NCBI RefSeq assembly: GCF_000004075.3
Contig: NC_026657.2
Span: 34,396,732-34,460,731 of the forward strand
Length of the DNA: 64,000 nt
Reading direction: 5' to 3'
Source of the DNA: Cucumis sativus
Lineage: Eukaryota; Streptophyta; Magnoliopsida; Cucurbitales; Cucurbitaceae
The notes under the pieces were generated by a model. The model was not told where the DNA came from. It was given only the letters and a program-made list of their open reading frames with translations, and searched no databases. Position 1 is the first letter of the stretch. The number at the start of each line of letters is the position of its first letter. Both the position numbers and the translations under genes were made by a program. Positions 13,501 through 24,969 of the stretch are shown here, in pieces.

Positions 13501-15475
13501 ACTGCTATTTTAACTTGATTTAAATAATTTTCAATTAATTATTTAATTTAATTCTGCATTTCAACATTTAAAATTATAAATTTTAATACATTTTGCTTTC
13601 AAGAGGTAGAGATGGTGTGAAAAATCTAAAAAGAAAGAAATAATAATAATAAATATACCTCAATATTAGTTCAATTCAATGATTATATTGAATCTAAGAA
13701 TAATATAAAGCATATAATATAAATTTTAAACAAAAACTACTCTAGAATTTTTAAAATAAGGGACTATTTCTAAATGCATCTAAAAATGAAACCACATCAT
13801 AAATTTAAGAAATGCATCTATGTTTTCAATTGTTTATTTATAAATTTAAGAAAATACCCAATAAAATATTAACAAAAATGATAAAAAAAAAAAGAAGTTA
13901 TATATGTAAAATCATTCACAGACTTTTGAAAAATTATACCTAGATTTTATGCTTAAGCAATAAAAGAAATTCATTTCCAATAATCTATTCTGTAATATCT
14001 TATTTTTTCTTTCCAAACTACTTTATTCCATAAAGAGATAAATGCTAAATTTTATTAATATTGAAAAAAAGATGTTATTAATTTATTAATTTATTGATGA
14101 TTAAATATGAAGATGTCTATTTATTTTGATGACAAGTGAACATTTGAATAATAGCACATGCCACTTAAACTTTGATTCACACCCTATCCAACAAGTTACC
14201 TCTAATTTAACATATTAAATCTCTTTTTCTCTTTTTTTTTTCCAATAAAATGATTCATCGTCTTCCTTGAACCTTCAACCCTAAATTAAAGTTAAAATGC
14301 TTTACACATATAGTATAAACAACAATGTAAAATTTGTCAATATTTAGTAAACTTTCTCAATAGAAAAAAGATATTGTTAATATTTAGAATACAAATCATC
14401 TATATATATCCAAGACTCTCTCAAGAAGCAACAACGGTTTCTAACTATTGTGTAGTGCATGTTAGAGAAGGTGAGACTATAAATCACTTAGCTTCTATCA
14501 CATCCTAACTTTCAAGAACTCTTTTTTTCTTTACTTCTTGTGTAAAACATTGGCTGTCAGATTGCCATATATCCAACAAAACTCTATAAACATCAACATA
14601 TATACCAAAAAGTGTACTAGAGTTTGATGAATTTTAATCATAGTATAGTAAAAAAAATATGAATCTTCCAAGTTAGTAACACAAGCCAGGTTTAATATAT
14701 ATATATGTGTGTGTGGGTCAACTTTCATGTGACATATCCATCCAATATATTAACAAAAAAACAACACCCTTAATCAACGACAACTCATAAAGCTACTAAC
14801 AGAAACCCTAAATCAACAAAATTTAATATATAATACATGACCTTATTATATAAAGCTGACAACTTCAAAAAGTGAAAGTCAGAAATAAATAAATAGATAA
14901 GTAAATAAAATAAAAATTTATAAAAACCCTCACGGACCAACTTTACATATTTATCCATTAAGCCATTACTAGTTGATATATATTCTTCATAACATGTGCA
15001 TCGATAAATTTAAAAATATAATAAGTCCATTTTGGTGTATAAAAAGGCCAATTTTGAAGCTGTTTTTCTCATCTTTTTTTTTTCTCTCCATGCATTAATT
15101 AAACACTTACAATTTTTGTTGGAATAGGGAGACAAAAATCAAGGTGAGTAAACTCCAAAGGGACACAAAAATTTTCAAAGTCCAAATTGGAATCAATCTG
15201 ACAATAAAATTCCTTTCTCCAAGTTCAATCAAACATATATTCCAAACTAAATCAGGAATCATTCTGACAAATCAATTTCTAGTCCCCAATCACTTCTACT
15301 CATCTCTCTTCTTCATTAACTACCAAACAAACAAACCCCTTTTCTTGATCTCTCCATTTTTGGCTATATATCTTTAACTTCTTCTTTCTTTCATGAGAGA
15401 TTATATTAATTTCTTCCCTCTTCTCATTTAATTGTACTCTTATTGTGTTTCATCCCTTCATTGGATATTGAAGAT
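7509..15475. other. AT-rich spacer between the two SWEET genes
   Basis: About 8 kb with no convincing gene. 7509-7900 should hold the 3' UTR of SWEET copy 1. Around 10,200-10,560 there are runs of gg(t/c)tcgg / aaccgg-type sequence resembling a common degenerate plant repeat. 11,640-11,820 contains 'aaattataaatttgg...actaaa' phrases of a similar dispersed repeat. The rest is A/T-rich with homopolymers. A short coding-like frame at 10,051-10,185 (-) is listed separately. 15,000-15,475 is presumably the promoter and leader of SWEET copy 2. Confidence 0.6.
10051..10185 (-). CDS. Short coding-like ORF, 44 residues, function unknown
   Basis: An ATG at 10185 opens a 44-codon frame ending at the double stop TAA TAA at 10,053. 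The predicted peptide starts MAHLVREKL and contains HLWEDHISTY. It is balanced in composition and includes Trp, Cys, His and many charged residues, unlike the Phe/Ile/Lys-rich noise frames around it. The frame stays open upstream of the ATG for about ten codons. I recognise no family. It could be a small gene, an isolated exon or a relic of a larger ORF. Confidence 0.2.
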   Translation of the reverse strand: MAHLVREKLTNSSKMKKGLAHLWEDHISTYLCMFTQYMREQRFS

Positions 15476-18400
15476 ATGGTGAGCGCGGATCTTGCTCGGT
15501 TTATCGTTGGCGTTATTGGTAACTATTACTATTCTTATTGAGTTATTAAGTGTGCACTCTTTGAATTTATCATTAATTCTATTTACTAACTTCTTGAAAG
15601 AACTTAAATTTAGTTTCTATACTTTGAATGAATCATGGAATTAGTAATTTAATGGCAGTTTGAATCATGGAATTAGTAATTTAATGGTAGTTTGTAGTTA
15701 ATAATTTTAAAGAAATAATAAAATGTATAGAGAAGGAGTAATAGATAAAAGTGAAAAAGTAAAATTACAATATATATAGCTTAGATTAAATTTTAATGCA
15801 TTAGAAGTATCAGAAGTAAAGTTCTAATCTTATATAGGATCACTTGTATTTTAAAAGAGTACTATCTCTATATTAAGTCATTGAACTTTTCATATTATAT
15901 TTAAATACAACTTAAATTTGCCCAAATAGTCATTCAACTATTCAACCTTAACTATAATATAAGAACAATAATAATAAAAACGAACCTACTATCCACAAAA
16001 TCTTGACCTAAAAACAACATCTACTAAACTTTTGATAATGTTATAACATATAAAATTTAAAGTTAATTGTACAAATTTGGAGCAACTACTCAACAAACGA
16101 AAAAACAAAAACTAAAATTTTAAAGACTCTCAAAGGTGTTTTTTAAAATTAGACTTATTCGACCGAATATTAAAAATATGTCTAGAATAACTTTCTAAAT
16201 GTTTAAAAAAATATTTATAAATGCTCATCAAGTCCAAACTTTAAAGGTAGTGCATCGATAGCAAGAACACGCCGGAAAGATGTTGGTGTGGATTGAAAAG
16301 AATATATAAACATTTGTAAAATTAATCCAAACATTAAACTTGTAAAATAATTAAATCTGTATTGAAAAAAAAAAGCTCCTACTAATTATTTTGAAGATTA
16401 GTTAATAGAATTAGAAAATTGTTTGTTTGAATTAATTATTATGTCTCTAAATTAATGCTGAAACTGAAAAAAATGTGTAGGAAATGTGATCTCCTTCGGC
16501 CTCTTTCTGTCACCAGTGTAAGCTCGCGATCTGTTCTTGAATTATTCATAATTAATTAAAGTGTGTATTTTGGTATAATTTGACGATTGTTTTATAAAGG
16601 AAAACGAAAAATATGAACATTATTATTGTATATGGTGCAGACCAACATTTTACGAAATAATAAAGAAGAAATCAGTGGAAGAATTCAAGCCAGATCCTTA
16701 TATCGCAACAGCGTTAAACTGTATGTTTTGGGTGTTCTATGGAATGCCTTTTGTTCATCCAGACAGCTTTTTGGTCATCACCATCAACTCCGTTGGACTT
16801 CTTCTTGAGATCATTTATTTGACCATCTTCTTCCTCTATGCTGATTATAGAGGCCGGGTACGTACAATAATAATTATTTTCCATTCTCTTTTACAATAAT
16901 ATTAATTAAATTCTTTTTCATTCTTTTTTTCTTTATTCTTTTTATTTTCTTCCCATACCTTATTTAACTACCTACAATTATAAATATATAATTTATTTCA
17001 ACTTAATCCCATGAAGATTTAAATTTTAAACCTTTAACATATATTTATACAAGAAGTGTGTAGATTACTTGAGATGAAAAACCTAGCTATATGGAAAGAA
17101 AAAAAAAGGCCATTAAAGACCATAAATCTGTATCTTTTCTCAAACAAGAGAATCAAGGGAGAGAGATTGATTGATTTGTTGCTCTTGTAAAAGACAATAA
17201 ATATTTGTTCATATTTGTTGCCATCAATAAGGATTCTTTCCCTTTGGACTCACACGTTGTAATGTTATGTTTTTTCTTTTAACTTTTTCCCACGTGACGA
17301 GTTTTAATTGGACAACTATTCAAACCATATAACATGTCTATATATATATATATATTTTACATTAACTATCACGTTATCATTTATCTTTAACATTTTTGAA
17401 AACTTAAAAAAATGTAAAATATAAGAAAAAAAAGAAATAGAAATGAGAATATGATATAAATGTCCTTTTATTTGTCTATTTCTTATTTCTAAAAGCTATG
17501 AAGTTATTTTAGAATCTAATAAGGTTACTTAAAATGATAAACAACTGCTATGATAGCAAGTTTGTAAAAGATTGGAAAGCTTCTATCTTACCGATTGCTC
17601 CATTAGGGTTAGTAATAGACAATTATAGATTGAGGATAGACTATTATTATTGGTGATATTTGTAAATAATTTTATCAATTAAAACAAATTTTCTTCATTA
17701 TTTATTATTTTTAATTTTATTAAACTTTCTTTTAGTCTTATATTTTATTTTATTCATTAAAAAACTCTAAAATCTCTAACAATTGTTTTTGTTTTTGTTT
17801 ATTTAATCTTATTTTCAGACAAAAGTGTGCATCTCTCTTCTAATTGAACTCATATTGGTATCCATTGTAATTCACATAACCATATTAGCTCTGCAAGGAA
17901 CAAAGAATAGATCATTGATGGTTGGAATTATTTGTGACATTTTCAACATCTTGATGTATGTCTCTCCTCTAACTATCATGGTAAGTTCAATTTCTAATTT
18001 CCTTCTTATTATTGATATAGTTGTATTAGAAAAAAAAATTAAAACCCTTATTTTATATTACGTGTAATTAGAATAAAAGATTTATCCAAAACGAATCAAA
18101 CTCAATTATATATATATAATATGTATAAGTGACTATAAGGTTTGTGTAGTCTAAATTTTCTCAATTTTGATCTATTGTTTTAAAAGATAAAAAGATGATA
18201 AATAATGATCTAGAGAATTAAAATGATTAAATATTATTTTTTAAGATTAAGCTAACCAAATTTAGGTTTCTAAATTTCATGTCGATTTGGTTTCTTAACT
18301 TTTAAAATTAAAACTTTAGTCACTAAGGTTTCGTCTGATAAACTTTGCTTATGGGAAGATGTAGGGAATCTGATAGGGGTTTGGTCTAGTAAACACACTA

Positions 18401-19713
18401 CATGTAAATAGTACAATATTGACTTAATTTCTCTTAATATTAAAGCTTTGTTAGATTAGGCTGCATTAGACTTCCATAAACCCTAACTACAAATTTTAGA
18501 TTTCATTGAACATAAAACTCAAATTTATACCTGATAGATCAAACCATTAGTTTAAAATTTTAGAATTAATTAGCACAATTTTTTTAACAAGATAATAGAG
18601 GGATTGAATCCGTAGAAGCACCTCTTTAATGTTATCATCATCTTTTAGATGATTAACACAAAATTAAAAAATCAAATAACTAATTTTTGAAAGTTTTTGA
18701 CTAAACTTGTAATTTAACCAAGTAATTATTTCATGTTGATAGTGTTATATTTCATAAATTAAATTAATATCCAATTGCACATATAAAGATTTATAGAGAT
18801 TTGATTACTATTTATACCAACATTAATGCACTAGATCCAATAGTAACCTTTGACTATAGCTTAAATGTGTTTGGGTGAGAGTAGCACCAAGTTGAGTAAA
18901 CACTTGAGTAGTCTTCATGATGTTGCACCCTCTTTAAAAGAGTTTTGTAAGCGTAGCCTGACATTGTTGATGAAAGAAAAATGAATATCACCCTTCTTTT
19001 GTTTGAGTCTAACACAATGCAACAAGAAACAAATTGAACCTCTACCCCTTTAATCAAGAATATGCACATATACATATATATACTTTATATCAACTGAACT
19101 ACGACTATGGGTCTGTTTTTATTTCAACAGAAAAAGGTGATAAAGACCAGAAGTGTGAAGTATATGCCATTTCCCCTTTCATTGGCTAGCTTCTTCAATG
19201 GTTGCATTTGGATGTCTTATGCTCTCATCAAATTTGATATCTACATATTGGTGAGGAATTCAATTTGAATACCATAAATATTATTTAGGAGATACATCTT
19301 TCTTACCCTGTGAATTATCATGAAAATTAGGTTGATTAAATGTATTAAAAACAACAACATATAGGAAGAATATTTAATATATCTTTGAACATTTTTAGAT
19401 CTATTCTAAAAAATGGAAAGTTAGGATAAAAATCTTTGAATATATTAGAAATTTAGAGTTTAAAGACTCCTATTAGACAAAACGATGAAGTTTGAGAGTT
19501 CGATATTTGCATTAACACATTTGTTCTCGTTTATGAAAATGTTTGCAGATTTGCAATGGAATTGGAGTAATTTCAGGCCTCCTTCAACTATTTATATATG
19601 CATATTATTACCTAACAGGTTCGAAAGTGGAAGAAATTATAGAGAAGGAGCCAAGTAAATTAGAACAAAATAAGGTTCAACTGTCTGTCATAGAAGGACC
19701 ATGCAAAGTCTAG
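15476..19713 (+). CDS. SWEET: SWEET sugar transporter, clade II (SWEET5-like), copy 2
   Basis: This is a SWEET-family bidirectional sugar transporter of 247 residues with seven expected membrane helices. Exons are 15476-15518, 16481-16517, 16641-16857, 17819-17980, 19131-19250 and 19549-19713; all junctions are GT-AG and in phase. It carries the full set of family marks: [29 protein letters not shown], the intact [11 protein letters not shown] motif, [20 protein letters not shown] and FNGCIW, then a hydrophilic tail of about 30 residues rich in Glu and Lys. The closest remembered family member is Arabidopsis SWEET5, a clade II hexose-type transporter of pollen. Introns 1, 3 and 4 are much longer than in copy 1. 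Intron 3 contains a dispersed repeat that is also found at 22.35 kb. With the motif intact, this copy looks the more likely to be fully functional of the pair. Confidence 0.92.
15629..15692. repeat. 32-bp tandem repeat in SWEET copy 2 intron 1
   Basis: Two copies, 15629-15660 and 15661-15692, differ by one base (ggcagtt versus ggtagtt). This is a recent slippage-type duplication inside an intron, with no effect on coding. Confidence 0.9.
17145..17390 (+). repeat. Dispersed repeat copy A, in SWEET copy 2 intron 3
   Basis: The segment begins near 'gagaatcaagggagaga' and runs through 'ttgctcttgtaaaag(a/g)caataaat', 'gagttttaattg' and 'aactatcac(g/a)ttatca'. The same ordered phrases occur at 22,345-22,630 in the same orientation. 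The two copies are diverged and differ in length through AT-rich insertions. No terminal inverted repeat or coding frame is evident. It may be a fragment of a larger element. Confidence 0.7.
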
Positions 19714-20450
19714 AAAGTGTTTTCTTTTTTTCTTTTCTTTTTTTTTTGGTAATTTAGAAAGTTTAATTTGGGCTAAGTGAGCCCTTAATTACTCAGCTTT
19801 TATGTGTTTGTATTAATCAAAAACAAACTATCACTATTGTTTTGGGAATTTTAATTTTGTTTAAATAAGTTTGCCACATCTCCAAATTTTATGTTTGTTA
19901 TAAAAATAAACGTTTTGAAATATAGCAAAATAAACTGGCATAATATAATATAATATTTTATTAAGTTAATTTGACCTTTTTAGTTGATTAAAAAAAATGT
20001 AAAATAGCAGAGGTATTGAATTTTAATCTAATTTCATTTGTTAATAATGTGTATATATAATACATGCACTCATTTATAATAGGGTGAGAATCATCCAATA
20101 CAGCAGGAGCTTCTACATACAATGAAAAGATTAAATTAGATGTACAAAATCTAAACAAACTTTGAACAATATTTAGTGAGGAATTGAAATAACTCAAATA
20201 AATCCTAATACTACTCTGAACTTAATCTACAAGAAGAGAAGGGAGGAATTTATTGAAGGGAAAAAGAAGAAAAAAGATGTAAACAAAGTAGATAAAAAGT
20301 AATATAAAGCATAGTATAACTTCGGAATTAATTAGTGTCCTTTTGATACTTTAGGGACAACAATAAATTAATTTGTAAGGAAAACTACACCACAGGTTTG
20401 AACCAAAAAAAGACTTTATAAATAAATAGAACACAAATCAAATCAAGCAT
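19714..20450. other. SWEET copy 2 3' UTR and F-box A 3' flank
   Basis: 19714 to about 19,850 should be the SWEET 3' UTR. From about 19,857 the sequence becomes homologous to two other segments, at about 25,111 and 25,970, that also lie 3' of F-box sequences. Shared phrases are 'taaataa..ttg.cacatctc', 'cctacatacaatgaaaa' and 'aaacaaactttgaacaatattt'. This marks the left edge of the duplicated F-box unit. Confidence 0.75.
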
Positions 20451-21689
20451 TCAATTTACTCCCAGAGTCTTTGCGAGAGAATCAAAATTTAATGAATCAA
20501 TTTCATGAATACATAATTTTCCATCCTGATCTTGATTCAGTTCATCATGCACGGCCTCAAACTGGTCGATCTTGGAGTCATACAAAATTAAAGCCCTTTG
20601 AGAAATAAGAAACAACATCGTTTCATCTTCAAAAACTTTGATGAGTTGGAAATGACATCTAATCATGTAATCTCTTATATAAGAAACCATCATCAATGAG
20701 AAATGGTCTTTGATGGATTTCATAATAGCAAATTTTTGTTCTAATTTAACCCATGAATAATCTTCTTCCATCATCTTCCACACATGAAAGCTACCCATAT
20801 CAATCTTGGAGTCAAAATAAGACACATATAGAGTGTTATTAAATATCCAAATATTAGAAGAAATAAGAAAAGCATCATCTCTCACAACTTGAGGAAAAGA
20901 AACAACTTCAAATTTCTCATCTTCTACATCAAAACGTAAAAGTACAGCATTAGCCCTGATTCTCGTAGTGTTGTATGCCTTCCAATAAAGAGATCCATTC
21001 AAATAAACACCAAAGCTCCAAAGAACTCGTACCGCTGGAACCCTATTCTGCCGCCATTTTCCATGCCTACCACGTGCAAATTTTCCAATTGTAAAAATCT
21101 CAGCCACATATGAACTTCTCAAATGTGAGGCCACATATGAACTCCTCAAATGTGGAATCTTGATTAAAGAAAGTTTAACTATTTTGTATTGCTTTTTATT
21201 AGGGCTATAACCAAATCCGAAGCTGGAACCGGGGTAAAACTTCAAAGAATTATTAAGTGAGAGTTCCTCATTCGTCATCGGATTCAATATGATAGCTAAA
21301 GGTTGTTTCAATCCAAAGCTTTTCTTTTCACATTGATCCGATATCATTTCGGTGTTCACAAAACAAAAGAGACCATTACAGGAATTGACCATTTTAAATG
21401 TGAAGAAACGAGGATGGAAGGTAAATGAACGAACAATGCAATTCTTCTTGCCTTCTTTCAAAATTTTGGAATCAAAGTCAATACAATAAAGCTTTTGATA
21501 AGGAGTAATATGAGCAAATAAATTAGCCTTTGAATTTAGATTCAACAACTTACTTGTCAATATGAGATTGTTCCAAGCTTTACAAACTGGCCTGAGATTA
21601 AGCAAAATGAAGAAGGAAAGTTTAGACAGAATAGTTTCGATAATATGAGATGGAAACTGTGGATTTTGGCTTCTTCTCCGACTTTTCAT
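20451..21689 (-). CDS. F-box protein, copy A
   Basis: A single-exon gene of 412 residues. The N-terminal F-box (about residues 12-55: PSHIIETILSKLS, then LRPVCKAWNNLI) is expected to bind SKP1 in an SCF ubiquitin ligase. The rest looks like an F-box-associated (FBA) beta-rich domain for substrate recognition, with characteristic NSCNGL, ILNPMTNE, FGFGYSPNKKQYKIV, GVYLNGSLYW and LLRFDVEDEKFEVVSFP stretches. It is a paralogue of the gene at 26.6 kb. The initiating Met-Lys-Ser is conserved between the two copies, which fixes the start. Oddity: a 27-nt in-frame tandem duplication at 21103-21156 repeats a HLRSSYVA-type nonapeptide. The substrate is unknown. Lineage-specific, fast-duplicating F-box genes of this kind are common in plants. 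Confidence 0.85.
   Translation of the reverse strand: MKSRRRSQNPQFPSHIIETILSKLSFFILLNLRPVCKAWNNLILTSKLLNLNSKANLFAHITPYQKLYCIDFDSKILKEGKKNCIVRSFTFHPRFFTFKMVNSCNGLFCFVNTEMISDQCEKKSFGLKQPLAIILNPMTNEELSLNNSLKFYPGSSFGFGYSPNKKQYKIVKLSLIKIPHLRSSYVASHLRSSYVAEIFTIGKFARGRHGKWRQNRVPAVRVLWSFGVYLNGSLYWKAYNTTRIRANAVLLRFDVEDEKFEVVSFPQVVRDDAFLISSNIWIFNNTLYVSYFDSKIDMGSFHVWKMMEEDYSWVKLEQKFAIMKSIKDHFSLMMVSYIRDYMIRCHFQLIKVFEDETMLFLISQRALILYDSKIDQFEAVHDELNQDQDGKLCIHEIDSLNFDSLAKTLGVN
21103..21156 (-). repeat. 27-bp in-frame tandem duplication inside F-box copy A
   Basis: Copies 21103-21129 and 21130-21156 are nearly identical and encode nine residues twice (SHLRSSYVA-like). The paralogue at 26.6 kb has no such duplication, so the event came after the gene duplication or was lost there. 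Confidence 0.9.
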
Positions 21690-22344
21690 TGTGAATTATT
21701 GGAAGACGACTAAGAAGATTGCAATTTAGGGTTTATGTGTTGCCATCTTTCTATTTATTTATAGCTGAAAAATAAAAATATAAAAATATATGATTTTACA
21801 TAAAATCTCATCAATTAGTTAAATTATTTTTTTTAACACATTTTTTAGCCAAATCTCTGTAATTATTAATTTTTATAGAAATTGTTACGAATAGAAAAAA
21901 AAATTGAAACTATTTTACAATATATATATATATATATAGTAAAAAAATTAAATGGGCTAAAATTATATTTGTTATTAATTATCAACGATAATTGTGAACT
22001 AAATAGTATAATATTTAACATATTCCAATTCTTTTCTTCTTGATTCAACTTCGCACATGAGATTGCGATTAAGGGCTAACCTTTTTTCAATTTATAACTC
22101 AAAATTTTTATATAATTATATATTTTCTTTTAGAAAATGTGAGAGAATCCCTTGGCGGGTTTACCCTTTGGTCAAATGAATTATTTCAATTCCGTTTCAG
22201 AATAATATTGTTGGAAAAAAATATCTAAAAAATAAATTTGGTATGATTATTTACATTTTATGGCAAAATAATATAAAAAATTTCATTATACTTGTTTTAC
22301 AAATATTTGTCCATTAAAAATTAAATTGCAAACGGTAATTGAAA

Positions 22345-22630
22345 GGAGAGAATCAAGGGAGAGATGGATTGCTTTACTTCTTAGTGGTTATGATTTATTG
22401 CTCTTGTAAAAGGCAATAAATCAGTATTGATTTCTCCATATTTTTTGCAATTAACAAAGATTATCCTTTGCATGAAAATGGATGGGGTTTGGATTCATAT
22501 GTCATAGTGATTATATTCTTTTACCGGTAAAAAAAAAAAAAAACTCTTTTGTCGCATTACAAGTTTTAATTGACAAATATTTGAACTATATAATATACTT
22601 TTTTTTCCCTAACTATCACATTATCAACCT
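22345..22630 (+). repeat. Dispersed repeat copy B, abutting the DUF4283 relic
   Basis: It shares ordered phrases with 17,145-17,390: 'gagaatcaagggagaga', 'ttgctcttgtaaaaggcaataaat', 'caagttttaattgacaa' and 'aactatcacattatcaa'. Its right end meets the DUF4283-like relic with no gap, so both may belong to one larger element of which only this end was copied into the SWEET intron. Confidence 0.65.
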
Positions 22631-23260
22631 CGGAGAGCTTCCATTCCTCGAATTTCGTATAGTATTTACCCACGGTTGTCCATCCCCTCTTTTTACACAT
22701 GAGATTGGCTTGACTTTTGTCTTCAAATGAAACTAGAGCTTTCTCGATGTGAAATGGCTTGTATGTGAAAGATCAATCAAGTTGTTTCCATAATCTTCTT
22801 CCAATTGTCGTGGAAGTATCTTCTAGTGAGCACAACTGTCTTTTTCTAGTCGATGGCAGTTCTCTATTTTTTTCCTTCTTCGATCTTCATTTTTCCTTTG
22901 GTTTCTTCACTATCCGAATTGAGAGATTTTGTATCTGAGGAGCTTCCTCTAGTGACAACATCAGCATATGTTCTCTGATGGTTATCTGAGTCAGTTTCAG
23001 AACTTGTACTTGTTGTTTTTGTGATTCTAGGATGTTGTTTTGTTGATGTTCTGTTCTTTGAAGTTGTTTCATTCTTGACCGATAACATCTCGTCAAATAG
23101 GGTTCATCCTGCTTTATCAGTACCTTCTGGAACAAATATGCATCATTTGTGTCCACTTTCAGCCACTCTGAAAATCTCAGCTATGTACCCTTTTCTATTG
23201 TAATTTTCTAGACCCATAGATAGCTATCTTCGAACCTTTTTTTCCAAGAAAACGGTGGTC
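22620..23260 (-). pseudogene. Decayed DUF4283-type (retroelement-associated) ORF
   Basis: On the minus strand broken frames read like proteins I remember from cucurbit genomes annotated as DUF4283-containing. In order they give: GYIAEIFRVAESGHK, then a stop in place of an expected Trp, CIFVPEGTDKAG, another stop in place of Trp, TLFDEML, a Ser/Thr-rich linker, the RTYADVVTRG motif, KKTVVLTRRYFHDNW, and finally KALVSFEDKSQANLMC and GWTTVGKYYTKFEEW. The last two lie in a shifted frame. In-frame stops at 23143-23145, 23104-23106 and 22846-22848 each sit where the family pattern suggests TGG. DUF4283 proteins are commonly encoded by or captured from LINE-type elements. This copy cannot encode an intact protein. 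Confidence 0.65.
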
Positions 23261-23894
23261 GTTCGTAGCGTTGCTAGAAGAGTTTTGAATGTGACCTTAA
23301 GCTATTCCAGTGACTCAAGAATGATTGCCATAGAAAAAGACTTGTAGGGACCCATTTATGTGATAAGAAGCTTCAAATCTCTAGATCTATTATCCACATA
23401 TAGGACAAAGTATTTTTTCTTAATGGAGCATGATCAGGGTAAATGTAGGAGGAAAGCCATACCTGAGAGTAGATTAGGAGGCCAAGTGAAAGTGAAAAGT
23501 AAGAGTAGAGATAGTAATTACCTTCAAAGGAAGTAATGACCACAATCTATCTTGATCAGAGATGAAGATCTAATGTAGTAAATGCTTCTTGTGGGAGTAG
23601 CTAGATGTATAGCTCAGGAGAAGCGCAACAGATGTCCATTTGCTTTGTCTTTTGCTTGGAAAAATGTGGAAAGGCCAAAGGATAGATAAAAAACTAGAGA
23701 GAGAAGCTCTCTAAAAAACTCCATCCATTATTAATCTCTTATAGTTGAAAAAACTTTATACTTTAATTTTACATAATTGCGAGGGTCCGAATGCCTCCCT
23801 TTTCGTTTTCTGTCAATTAGATGAGAGATGTGAAAGAGATAAAATGTTAAGAACATTTCAAAATCAAGCAAGGAAAAATAATCAAATTTTTTTA

Positions 23895-24038
<144 letters not shown>

Positions 24039-24969
24039 TTAATCTGTTTTGACACCAAATTTTTCATATTGCGAACGTGATAAATATGAAAAGTAATTAA
24101 TGACACCATATGACTATCAAAGAACGAAGAAACATTCAACTAACTTTGTCAACTTAGTGAAAAAAAAATAACACAAGACTAGTTTAAAAACTAAATTTAT
24201 AATTGCGAACAAGTTTTTAACACCCAACAACGATTAAAAGTGACAAGAAGTAAAAAAAATTAATTAAAATTCAACAGAATATTGACAGTTTTGAATATGA
24301 GTTGATAAAATTGTATTTTTATATAAATGTGAGTTATAAATCATGGCCGAGAAAGCACCATCGAGAATTAAAACTTTAATTCTGATAATTTCCTTAAAGT
24401 TTTAAAACCCTATAGAGTACAAAAATTAAAATGTTATCCAAACTAAAATCTGGTTTGTAAAACAAAAATAACATGATGAGAAATAATTTACCCTAACCAT
24501 AAAATTAAAATTGGATAATACAAAGGATTAGTTAATTATTAATTTAGAAGGAAAAATGGAAATGGGAGAACAAAGTTGAATTATGTATAAGTTTAATCAC
24601 GAAAAAGAAACTCTTTTTCGTCCGCAAATTTTGAAGAATATGTACTACCTTTTTAATTTTACATTCATGAAAATGGATTTCTTTTTTTAAGATAATTATT
24701 TCACTTGATTTAAAAGTTTAAACATTAACCGCAATAGAACTATAGTGGTCAATAAAAGCATAACTATGTTCAATGGTCATTAGAAGCTTGTATATCTCCC
24801 AGATCTCTAACTAAAGACTCGTTCTTCTTATAAATTCAAATTCAATTTGAAAGTAAATATCTACTCTCTGTGTTTTAGTTATGCATGCTTAGTGGTAGTT
24901 GTACTAGCTTAAGCATATTTGGATTGAGAACTCATACGATTTACTTTAAATTCAGGCTTTAGTTACGTT

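Noticed and set aside
16626-16808. Alternative + frame overlapping SWEET copy 2 exon 3
   Set aside because: It overlaps the clearly coding SWEET frame and has no family resemblance.
22482-22730. 82-residue + frame
   Set aside because: It lies antisense to the DUF4283 relic and within the dispersed repeat; hydrophobic and Lys runs come from homopolymers.
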